From assembly GCA_943736015.1 (NCBI GenBank), contig OX031061.1, positions 64,920,192-64,984,191 of the forward strand: a stretch of 64,000 bases of DNA, in the 5' to 3' direction. The position numbers were made by a program, and so were the translations under genes. Each line of letters starts with the position of its first letter. The stretch's first letter is position 1. The stretch is from Tridacna crocea. Its lineage: Eukaryota > Mollusca > Bivalvia > Cardiida > Cardiidae. A model generated the notes under the pieces. That model did not search any database, was not told the origin of the DNA, and worked only from the letters and a program-made list of their open reading frames with translations. Positions 8,147-15,950 of the stretch are shown piece by piece.

Positions 8147-9039
8147 CGGAAGAATTACACAAACCCGTAAAGAGAAAATTCGAGAAGAGGAGAGTCGAGG
8201 TAAACGGTATTGATAGGATATGGGCCGCGGATTTAGTAGACATGCGAGCGTTTTCTAAATTCAATCGCGGCGTAAAATATCTTCTCGCCGTTATTGACAT
8301 CTTTTCTAAATACGGTTATCTGGTGCTATTAAAAGACAAAACGGGGAAGTCTGTTGCCGCAGCATTAAAGAGTATTTTTAAGGAGAGGAAACCCGAGAAG
8401 ATGTGGGTAGATAAAGGTAAAGAGTTTTATAACAAAGATGTTAAAGACCTGATTGAATTGTATTCTACCGAGAATGAGGAGAAATCTAGCGTAGTTGAGA
8501 GATGGATTAGAACAATGAAAGAAAAGATGTGGAAGTATTTCTCCGCTAACTCTACGAGCGTTTACATCGACGTGTTACAAGACCTCGTTAAAGAATATAA
8601 TAACACCAGGCATTCTTCTATTAGGATGAAGCCCGTAGACGCGAGTAAAAAAGAAAACGAAACCGAGGTTTGGAGGAATCTTTACCCCGATCGTTTCGAA
8701 ATAAGAGATATAGAACCTAAGTTTTCCGTCGGAGATAATGTAAGGATAACTAAAAAGAAAAAGACTTTCGAGAAAGGATATACTACTAGGTGGACTGAAG
8801 AGGTTTTTACGGTTTCTGAGGTTAAACATACGGTGCCTGTAACGTATAAAATAAAAGACCTTAATGGAGAAGAGATACAAGGGACCTTTTATGAACCTGA
8901 ACTGCAAAAAACTAGTCAGGAGTTGTATAGGATAGAAAGGATTATTAAAAAAGGAAAACATAAATCGTTAGTAAAGTGGAAGGGTTATTCCGACGAGTTC
9001 AACTCGTGGGTTGATAATAATGACATAGTAAATATATAA
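8134..9039 (+). CDS. DDE integrase with C-terminal chromodomain, no upstream ATG
   Basis: An rve-type integrase of the Polinton group. The frame is open from 8134, but its first ATG (8242) lies after the first catalytic Asp (WAADLVD, codon 8230-8232). Translation from that ATG would therefore lack part of the active site. The second Asp is in VDKGKEF (codon 8410-8412) and the Glu in SSVVERW (codon 8497-8499). Only 28 residues separate them instead of the usual 35, suggesting a small in-frame deletion. The C-terminus has an SH3-like stretch (FSVGDNVRI) and a chromodomain (YRIERIIKKG ... LVKWKGYSDEFNSWV). The frame overlaps the end of the PLA2 gene in -1 phase at an A10 run. The usual N-terminal zinc-binding domain is absent. 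Confidence 0.8.
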   Translation, partial: KKNLAEELHKPVKRKFEKRRVEVNGIDRIWAADLVDMRAFSKFNRGVKYLLAVIDIFSKYGYLVLLKDKTGKSVAAALKSIFKERKPEKMWVDKGKEFYNKDVKDLIELYSTENEEKSSVVERWIRTMKEKMWKYFSANSTSVYIDVLQDLVKEYNNTRHSSIRMKPVDASKKENETEVWRNLYPDRFEIRDIEPKFSVGDNVRITKKKKTFEKGYTTRWTEEVFTVSEVKHTVPVTYKIKDLNGEEIQGTFYEPELQKTSQELYRIERIIKKGKHKSLVKWKGYSDEFNSWVDNNDIVNI

Positions 9040-9041
9040 AA

Positions 9042-9458
9042 ATGAGAAACATCGCAGTTGGAAACCTTATACTACCGAATAGACCGTTAAACAATTTCGA
9101 ATTGGAAAGCGCGGCGGGAAAATTAAAGATTCCTTCTTTTAGAGGGGCCCTCGTCCGAGACACTTTACCGAGTAAGTGTAGAAAAAAGGAATGCGGTATA
9201 TTAAACCTCGATGACGCAGGTGGCCCTGGTACTCATTGGGTCGCTTGGTATAAAAACGGTAAAACTAAAAATTACTTTGACAGTTACGGTATACAACCTC
9301 CTATCGAAATTCTAGAGTATCTGAAAAGTCCGATACATTACAACAGCGACCAGTTACAAACGGCTGGAGAGGTGTTTTGCGGGCATCTGTGTCTTTACGT
9401 ACTTAAAGAGTTAGGTAGAGGTAAAGAGTTTCAGGATGTTTTAAATACTTTATTTTAG
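9042..9458 (+). CDS. adenain-type cysteine protease (family C5-like), 138 aa
   Basis: Processes virion precursors in adenovirus-like systems. The catalytic set is complete and in the right order: His65 in GTHWVAW, Asp80 in YFDSYG, Gln106 and Cys113 in QLQTAGEVFCGHLC, with the Q-to-C spacing of seven expected for the family. The length is close to a minimal Polinton protease. The start ATG follows the integrase stop by 2 bp, and the TATATAAAA motif overlaps that stop. It is followed 10 bp later by the fibre gene. Confidence 0.85.
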   Translation: MRNIAVGNLILPNRPLNNFELESAAGKLKIPSFRGALVRDTLPSKCRKKECGILNLDDAGGPGTHWVAWYKNGKTKNYFDSYGIQPPIEILEYLKSPIHYNSDQLQTAGEVFCGHLCLYVLKELGRGKEFQDVLNTLF

Positions 9459-9468
9459 TAATAAAAAA

Positions 9469-11334
9469 ATGCCTGTCGATAAATTTGGAAGAATGGATTT
9501 TGTTGCCGTAACAGGGGATGACGGTGTACCTCTCGCTTACATAAATAATAACTTCTTACGGAAAGATGGAACAACCGTCGTTACCGGATCTATAAATATG
9601 GAAGGAAATACACTTACTAAGGTTAGTGAACCAATTAATCCTCAAGATGTTGCGACAAAGAATTACGTTGATACGAGTAAAGGAAAGGGTTTTTTAAAAA
9701 GGAACCAAGATGGGAACATTGTGGTAAAGAAAGATTTAGATATGGATGGTAATAAACTGTTAAATATTCCCTCTCCCGAAGAAGATGGTGATGCCGCAAA
9801 TAGAATATATGTCGATTCTAAATCTAATCAACTTAAAAACTATTTTGATGGTAATTCGCCTTTTGTTATTGCTCCGGGAGGTGCAAATGGCGCTGGTAAT
9901 AAATTTCAAACACAAAATAATCTTCATATGCAGAATTTCAAAGTTAAAGGATTAGGTGAACCTGAAGAAGATGATGATGCTGCTACTAAAGAATATGTGG
10001 ATAGCGCAAATGCTTTTACTCCGAGAGATGATGATGGGTGGGGCGCTAAGGGTACAATATTTTTAGCTGGTAAAAAGTTAGGCGGTTTAAGAACTCCTAT
10101 AAACGGTCGCGAAGCCGCTAATAAGGAGTATGTGGATGATACTGTAAAAGAATATGTGGATGAATACGTTGGAAAATTTAAAGACGAAAATGGAAATTTT
10201 GTTGTATCTTCGGACGTGAACATGAAAAATAAGAAACTTCTCGGTTTACCTACCCCGGCTGCGCAAGATGAGGCCGCTAATAAGGAGTATGTTGATAGAG
10301 TAGGAAGCGATGCTAAAGAGTATACGGATAGAACGAGCCAAATGTTAGGTAGACGAATTGTCGATTTACCCGATGTCTTTTTAAAAGATAATGGTAGTTA
10401 TGCTGCCACGGCCCCCATCAACATGGCTTTTCAGCCTTTGAATAATCTCAAAGAACCTGAAGAGGATGCTGATGCCGCTACAAAGAAGTATGTAGACAAA
10501 AACAGAGAGGGCGGCGCACTTACTAAAACAAATATTGTAACTGATGATGATGGTAATGAGGTTGCCGTTTTACTGGGTAAGGGGCCCCACTACGTGGCAC
10601 AGGGTGTAATTGGAAGTAACCACCGAATTGCGCTTTTTCAAGACAGCTTTATTGATAGTGACGCTGTAAACAAAAAATATGTGGATACTCTCGTGGCGGA
10701 TAATGTTAGAGATGGAGCTATTCCCGGGGTGGCTGAGGGAACCGTATTCTTTAAGGAGAATGGGAATTATCAGGCTACCGAGAATATCAATATGGGTTTT
10801 AAGCAGTTATTAAACCTTCCTGAGCCTAGTAATCCTAGTGATGCCACTAATAAGAAGTATGTGGATGATGAAGTAGAGCAAAATAAAACATATGTAGATA
10901 GGGTATTACAAGAAAAATATCCCGTAATTTGTGTAACGACCGTATTCCGTGGTGAGAGCTATGAATGGGAGCCAAACATAGGTTATTATTTTTTTGATTT
11001 CGGTTACGGAACTCAGGGTTTTGAAACTCAATTCATAATGCCGGTATCGGGAAGATTATTACGATACGGCGCATATATAAAACATAAAGATCGAGAAATT
11101 AAGCCAACTGAAGGAGTTAGAGTTGTTTTTACAGGCACAGACACTATTTTGGGGGCTGCTATTAATGGTGATCCAAGTAAAAATCGCGGTGTTTTCCCGG
11201 AAGAAAAAGGCGCATTAGTCCCAGGTCAACTTTTAGCGCTTCAAATTGTGGAGTTTTTTACTACCCAACCAAAGCGTGAGTATATAAAAGCGCTTTTCAT
11301 TAATATTACGCTGCTAATAGAGTTATACTTATAA
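9469..11334 (+). CDS. fibre protein with eight shaft repeats, 621 aa
   Basis: The N-terminal tail (MPVDKFGRMDFVAV) could bind the penton. A long shaft (about residues 40-470) has eight copies of a unit of 40-60 residues with the pattern N-M-x-x-x-x-L-x-x-L-x-x-P ... D-A-A-T/N-K-x-Y-V-D. The YVD ends fall at about residue 68 and then repeatedly to about 465. The last 135 residues, from about YPVICVTTVFRG, are repeat-free and predicted to be the globular head. Such repeats are typical of trimeric phage and viral fibres; trimerisation and receptor binding are inference. The ATG is preceded by TAATAAAAAA. Confidence 0.75.
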   Translation: MPVDKFGRMDFVAVTGDDGVPLAYINNNFLRKDGTTVVTGSINMEGNTLTKVSEPINPQDVATKNYVDTSKGKGFLKRNQDGNIVVKKDLDMDGNKLLNIPSPEEDGDAANRIYVDSKSNQLKNYFDGNSPFVIAPGGANGAGNKFQTQNNLHMQNFKVKGLGEPEEDDDAATKEYVDSANAFTPRDDDGWGAKGTIFLAGKKLGGLRTPINGREAANKEYVDDTVKEYVDEYVGKFKDENGNFVVSSDVNMKNKKLLGLPTPAAQDEAANKEYVDRVGSDAKEYTDRTSQMLGRRIVDLPDVFLKDNGSYAATAPINMAFQPLNNLKEPEEDADAATKKYVDKNREGGALTKTNIVTDDDGNEVAVLLGKGPHYVAQGVIGSNHRIALFQDSFIDSDAVNKKYVDTLVADNVRDGAIPGVAEGTVFFKENGNYQATENINMGFKQLLNLPEPSNPSDATNKKYVDDEVEQNKTYVDRVLQEKYPVICVTTVFRGESYEWEPNIGYYFFDFGYGTQGFETQFIMPVSGRLLRYGAYIKHKDREIKPTEGVRVVFTGTDTILGAAINGDPSKNRGVFPEEKGALVPGQLLALQIVEFFTTQPKREYIKALFINITLLIELYL

Positions 11335-11340
11335 CCACAC

Positions 11341-11374
11341 AAATATAACTTTCCGTGCACGGAAAGTTATATTT
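11341..11374. terminator. perfect 34-nt palindrome between convergent genes
   Basis: AAATATAACTTTCCGTG at 11341-11357 is exactly complementary to 11358-11374, with no loop. It lies 6 bp after the fibre stop and 9 bp before the stop of the leftward RING gene. Its position and symmetry suggest a bidirectional 3'-end signal serving both transcripts. Confidence 0.7.
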
Positions 11375-11383
11375 TTCTCTCAG

Positions 11384-12319
11384 TTAACAAAGCTTGCGTT
11401 TGATGGTTGTTGGCTTACGACACATGGGGCACTTGTTCAAGTCATCGCGGTCACACAAATTACATATGCAGATGTGGCCACAATCGCAAAACATGACGTT
11501 GCATTCGTTTTCGTCGCACACAATACACTTAGGTTCTCGGTACGATTCTGTGGTGTTTATAGGTTTACCTGCTTCGTCGCTTTCTTCGTCGCTTTCTTCG
11601 TCGCTTCCAGCACTGTAGCGAATTTCTCCTCTCATTGTTTGCTCTAGACCTATTATTTCTAGTTCATCCACTCTTTGCACGCGGCTTCTCCACACTTCTT
11701 CCGACGTTTCTAGGTAAAACTCACGCATTACCTCATATCTTAAGTGTGACTCTACTTCCGGGAGAAAAACCTCCCCCCAGTGTATTTGCTGGATCCCCCT
11801 AGCTCCTCTATAATCAAAATCATGAACTCTAGCACTGGTAGTCACTCTAAACCCCTGGGGGTCGTGGTGCCGCAAGGCGGTAAAAATAGCATCCTCTCTG
11901 CCAACCTGGTTAACCACATCTGTGAAATTTTCATTATTTCCATTGATATGGAAAAGAAGTGGTTCCCGCTCCCGACCCCTAGGGTCAACCCCATATGGGT
12001 ATATTTTCAGAGAAAACTCTTTAACAGGAGGATTAGATACCGTTAAGCTACATATATAGTACATTAGCCCACGCATCTCCGGAAAAGTTAGACGGCTAGC
12101 ATCGCTTCGAATCTTAATATCAATCTTCTTTGTAACAATAACACTATGATAGCCTGGCCATAAGATGTTGCTAAATATATCCACACGCCATTCATCAACC
12201 TCATCTATTTTCGTCCGGGCCCTAAAGTGTTCTTCAAGAACGCTGGTTACCTCCCTCCTACTAGGGTAGACCGCGGCAACCGTATCATCAACGCTGGAAT
12301 CCTCGAATCGATTGGCCAT
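11384..12319 (-). CDS. IAP-type RING finger protein, 311 aa
   Basis: The last 47 residues are a C3HC4 RING: CIVC (265-268), C-G-H eleven residues later, then C-x3/x2 spacing and CPMC. This matches the inhibitor-of-apoptosis RING class, which acts as an E3 ubiquitin ligase. Just before it is a short acidic Glu-Ser-Asp-Glu repeat encoded by 12-bp DNA repeats. The N-terminal 220 residues show no BIR signature (no CxxC...H...C set) and I recognise no domain. Anti-apoptotic or host-protein-degrading function is plausible but inferred. It is convergent with the fibre gene. Confidence 0.75.
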   Translation of the reverse strand: MANRFEDSSVDDTVAAVYPSRREVTSVLEEHFRARTKIDEVDEWRVDIFSNILWPGYHSVIVTKKIDIKIRSDASRLTFPEMRGLMYYICSLTVSNPPVKEFSLKIYPYGVDPRGREREPLLFHINGNNENFTDVVNQVGREDAIFTALRHHDPQGFRVTTSARVHDFDYRGARGIQQIHWGEVFLPEVESHLRYEVMREFYLETSEEVWRSRVQRVDELEIIGLEQTMRGEIRYSAGSDEESDEESDEAGKPINTTESYREPKCIVCDENECNVMFCDCGHICICNLCDRDDLNKCPMCRKPTTIKRKLC

Positions 12320-12664
12320 TTTTTATTAGGTAAAGAAAATTTCTTAAGACTAATCAAGAAATTTTCGTGGCTGCATACGATATACAGGCGAATGTAGACG
12401 AGACTACGCACGCAGACACGCAGGCAAGCCCACCAATCTCTGTATGCCAACACATGATGCAAATGCGCGTCCTAGTTCTCATAAGCGTCCCAGTTTTCTT
12501 AAGCGTCCTAGTTTTTTCATTAGTGACCTAGTTTCTCAAAAGCGTGGTTGTTTGTGGTCGAGTGGCCCAGACCCAAAGTGGCCCCCCAAAAATGGCCCAG
12601 ATCCCCAAAGTGGCCCCCAAAAATGGCCCAGACCCCAAATGGCCCAGATAGGGCAAATCCTTAT
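12320..12664. repeat. right edge of the viral block with short repeats
   Basis: Upstream of the RING gene is an AT-rich leader (TAATAAAAAATG on the minus strand), then GC-richer DNA. About 12466-12550 holds four degenerate units of roughly 20-24 bp built on AAGCGTCCTAGTTTTC. About 12552-12655 holds four units built on GTGGCCCAGACCCCAAA. One of these may represent the remaining terminus of the viral element, but no matching inverted copy is present at the left end. Confidence 0.5.
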
Positions 12665-14093
12665 CTACTCTCTGACACTAGAAGGTGCAGAGCTTTGATA
12701 TTTGGTATGTAGCATCTCCTAGTGGACCTCTACCAAGATTGTTCATATGATGCCCCTGGTGTCAAAACCGGCCCCGCCCCGCCCCGGGGATCACAAGTTT
12801 GAAACAGGAACAAATAAGGAAAACTCAAAAAATCTTCTTCTCTGACACTAAAAGGTGTAGAGCTTTGATATTTGGTATGTAGCATCTCCTAGTGGACTTC
12901 TACCAAGCTTGTTCATATGATGCCCCTGGGGTCAAAACTGGCCCGCCCTCGGGGTCACAAGTTTGAAACATAGGAACAAAGAAGGAAAACTTCAAATTTC
13001 TTCTTCTCTGAAACTATAAGGTGCAGAGCTTTGATATTTGGTATGTAACATCTCCTAGTGGACCTCTACCAAGTTTGTTCATATGATGCCCCTGGGGTCA
13101 ACATTGGCCCTACCCCGGGGTCACAAGTTTGAAACTTGGGAACAAAGAAGGAAAACTATAAAATTATTCTTCTCTGAAACTAGAAGGTGCAGAACTTTGA
13201 TATTTGGTATGTAGCATCTCCTAGTGGACCTCTACCAAGATTGTTCATATGATGCCCCTGGGGTCAAAACTGGCCCTTCCCTGGGGGCCACAAGTTCGAA
13301 ACAGCGAAAGAAAGAAGGAAAACTTTAAAAATCTTCTTCTCTGAAACTAGAAGGAGCAGAGCTTTGATATTTGGTATGTAGCATCTTCCAGTAGACATCT
13401 ACTAAGATTGCTCATATGATGCCCTGGGATTAAAACTGGCCCCGCCCTGGGGGTCACAAGTTTGTATTACAGGAACAAAAAAGGAAAATTTTAAAAATCT
13501 TCTTTTCCTAAAACTAGAAGGTCCAGAGCTTTCATATTTGGTATGTAACATCTCCTAGTGGACCTCTACCAAGATTGTTCATATGATGCCCCTGGGGTCA
13601 AAACTGGCCCTGCCCCGGGGGTCACAAGTTTGAAACATAGGAACAAAGAAAAAAAACTTTAAAATTTTTCATCTCTAGAACTAGAAGTTGCAGAGCTTTG
13701 ATATTTGGTATGTAGCATCTTTTAGTGGACCTCTACCAAGATTGTTCATATGATGCCCCTGGGGTCAAAACTGGCCCCTCCCCGGGGGTCACAAGTTTGA
13801 AACCAAGGAACACAGAAGGAAAACTATAGAATTCTTCTTCTCTGAAAGTAGAAGGTGCAGAGCTGTGATATTTGGTATGTGGCATCTCCTAGTGGACCAC
13901 TACCAAGACTCTTTATATGATGCCCCTGGGGTCAAAACTGGCCCCTCACAAGTTTGAAACATAGGAACAAAGAAAGAAATCAGAATTATTTGGCCTTGAA
14001 ATTTGATATTTGGTATTTATCTTCATTGTAGACCTTTACTGCTTAGTACTCAGGTGAGCGATATAGGACCATCATGGTCCTCTTGTTGTTAAT
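12665..14093 (+). mobile_element. 3' part of a Helentron/pearl-like repeat element
   Basis: About eight direct repeats of roughly 168 bp, each starting near TCTGACACTAGAAGGTGCAG, begin at about 12669, 12840, 13008, 13169, 13338, 13504, 13672 and 13837. They are followed by a unique tail. The tail ends with ACTCAGGTGAGCGATATA, the hairpin GGACCATCATGGTCC and CTCTTGTT. The same end occurs at 49505-49546. No 5' half is present on the side facing the viral block. Confidence 0.7.
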
Positions 14094-14733
14094 TTCGTTA
14101 TTGATTTTTAATCGATCATCATTTCTCATGTCCCTGCAATAAAATCTTGCAATGTGGGGAAGGTTTTTACCTAGCCTTAGGGTTTAGAGAATTTTTGATT
14201 ACTGCGCATTTGATATGTTGATTGCACAAGGTATTACTAGTAATGCATGTGGGGCGTTAAAAAACGGGAAGAAAAAACTAAGACTAAAATGCATTTGCTT
14301 TGACTGCAACTTTGAGAAATCTAACAAATGAATCTAAGCAGACGGAAAAATAAGAAGAATTTCGTTTAAAAAGAGAAATAGAACCGCTGGAGAAGATCAT
14401 GCGACTCGTCTGCGCATGTCATTTTCTTCGAATATTCGGCCTGTCTGCTATTTGATGCCACACTGATCCCAAATATCTATCTTGCCAGATACAGAAGCAA
14501 CAACCGTTATATTGAATTTCAAAATGAAATAAACGTTTACCCAATAAAACGTTACTTGGTCTGATTCATTCAGCTAATCGAGTTTTTTTATGTAAACCGA
14601 CGAGATTTCAATCAGTGATCGTTCTACAATAATCTTGTAATAAATGTATTTCATTTCTATAAAATAGAAGAAAACAAGAATGTTTTAAAAGTTTTATTTT
14701 AATTTAAAAGTGTGCAAAACTATGAAATTGCAC
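14094..14733. other. upstream flank of peptide gene 1, no gene seen
   Basis: Non-coding AT-rich DNA. The part nearest the promoter resembles the upstream flanks of the other units. No reading frame or RNA gene is apparent. Confidence 0.4.
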
Positions 14734-14980
14734 CAATGACACGTCCAAGGTCATACAGCACTAACTACACAACGCATTATTGATCTGAACTTTCCTTATA
14801 AGCATTTTAAACCAATATCCAACGCCGTTAGGGATAAAAAAAAAGTTCCCAAGCGGAAGATTTCCCTTGCATTTTTACCGATGTCGTCCTCTTTTTACCA
14901 ACAATGACGTATTTCCGGTTCCTTCATATATGAAGCCTGATCAGAATGCGGTTTCACAGCGACGAACGATCTATCTGCAG
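14734..14980 (+). promoter_or_regulatory. promoter and 5' untranslated exon, peptide gene 1
   Basis: Elements in order: nuclear-receptor-like GTCCAAGGTCA; an AAAGTTCCCAAGC box; the palindromic kB-like GGAAGATTTCC (14855-14866); TTTTTACCGA; TGACGT (14905-14910) abutting ATTTCCGGTT (ETS-like); TATATGAA at 14926; and an initiator-like TTTCACAG near 14952-14959. The tiny non-coding exon ends CTATCTGCAG at 14980 and is followed by the donor GTGATG. The other six copies use GTAAT. Transcription-factor names are by eye only. Confidence 0.7.
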
Positions 14981-15950
14981 GTGATGTCAAGTTATTTTAT
15001 TCATTTACTTAATTTTTTAGAAAAATTATCGTTCATTGATGGCGAGGAAAATTGAGACTTTCAAATTTTGTTATCCTAGATCTACTTATTTAGAAATAAG
15101 TAAATGTTAATTATATATGTGTATACAAGTTGCACAGAAAGTAAGGCTGTACAGTTTTATATACGTACATTTTACAACTTTCAATTTCAGGTGAAGAGAT
15201 AAATTTTATATATTACATACTCGTACATATAATATGAATTTGCGTGTGTGCGTGATAATTCAATTTAGTTATTATCATATTTTCACTTTAATAAAGATTT
15301 CAAATCAGATATACCCTTTTTGCAGTAAGCGTCATTTGGTAATTAAGACATTTTTAATGTGACGGCCTTGTATGCTCTTTTCTTGTTTTGTCTGGCTTGG
15401 GGCTGTAGACCTTTGACTTCAAATACATATAACCCTACAAGAAGTTTGAAAAATAAGTTTCCGTGTTTTGAATGAAGTCCAATACATTGTAAAACACGTG
15501 ATTTTAAAAGGATGACGGTACTGGCCACATAATTTAAAGACTTTTTTAACAATGCGTTTGGTGAAAGATTTATAAGGAGACTATAATATCTGGACATAGA
15601 ACAGAAAATTTTGATCTGAGCAGAGGCCCGCCCTCAACTTGTTTGGTCTTTCCTTTTAATTGAATTCAAAGGTCTATCCCAGGCCTGATACCACAGACAA
15701 GTTGTTAAAAAACCTGAAGTATATAATCAAGAGGGTTGCTATTGGAATATGTGTAAAGTAAGTGACGGTTCCATTGTGAGTGTTGGGCAAGGAAAGAGCA
15801 TAGAATGTAGTAAAATTGAAGGACAGAGCATCCTAAAGCTTCCGGCGCAACATGGAAAAGAAATTAAGGTTAGTTGAGAAATAAGGATTTATACTCACAT
15901 AATACTTTCGCACGTATTTAACCGACCACAAAATCCTTTGATGTCTATCT
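14981..15950. other. start of intron 1 of peptide gene 1
   Basis: Non-coding. It begins with the conserved intron start shared with units 2-7 (ATTTACTTA ... GAAAATTGAGA). It then continues into unit-specific sequence with no gene seen. Confidence 0.4.

Larger units (their letters stand above)
1449..12400. mobile_element. endogenous Maverick/adintovirus-like element, left-truncated
   Basis: Fourteen close-packed reading frames without visible introns encode a packaging ATPase, an adenain-type protease, a chromodomain integrase, a PLA2 protein, a capsid-like protein, a fibre and a RING protein. That set is characteristic of Polinton/Maverick and adintovirus-type double-stranded DNA elements of animals. 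Left-hand genes run leftward and right-hand genes rightward from a shared promoter at 7618-7654. No polymerase B gene, terminal inverted repeat or target duplication was found. The left end is lost within the capsid gene; the right end lies somewhere in 12320-12550. Most frames are intact, so the copy is probably fairly recent. Confidence 0.85.

Noticed and set aside
12447..12698. 84-codon frame with WPRPQMAQ repeats
   Set aside because: It is made of short tandem repeats at the element edge, with no promoter motif.
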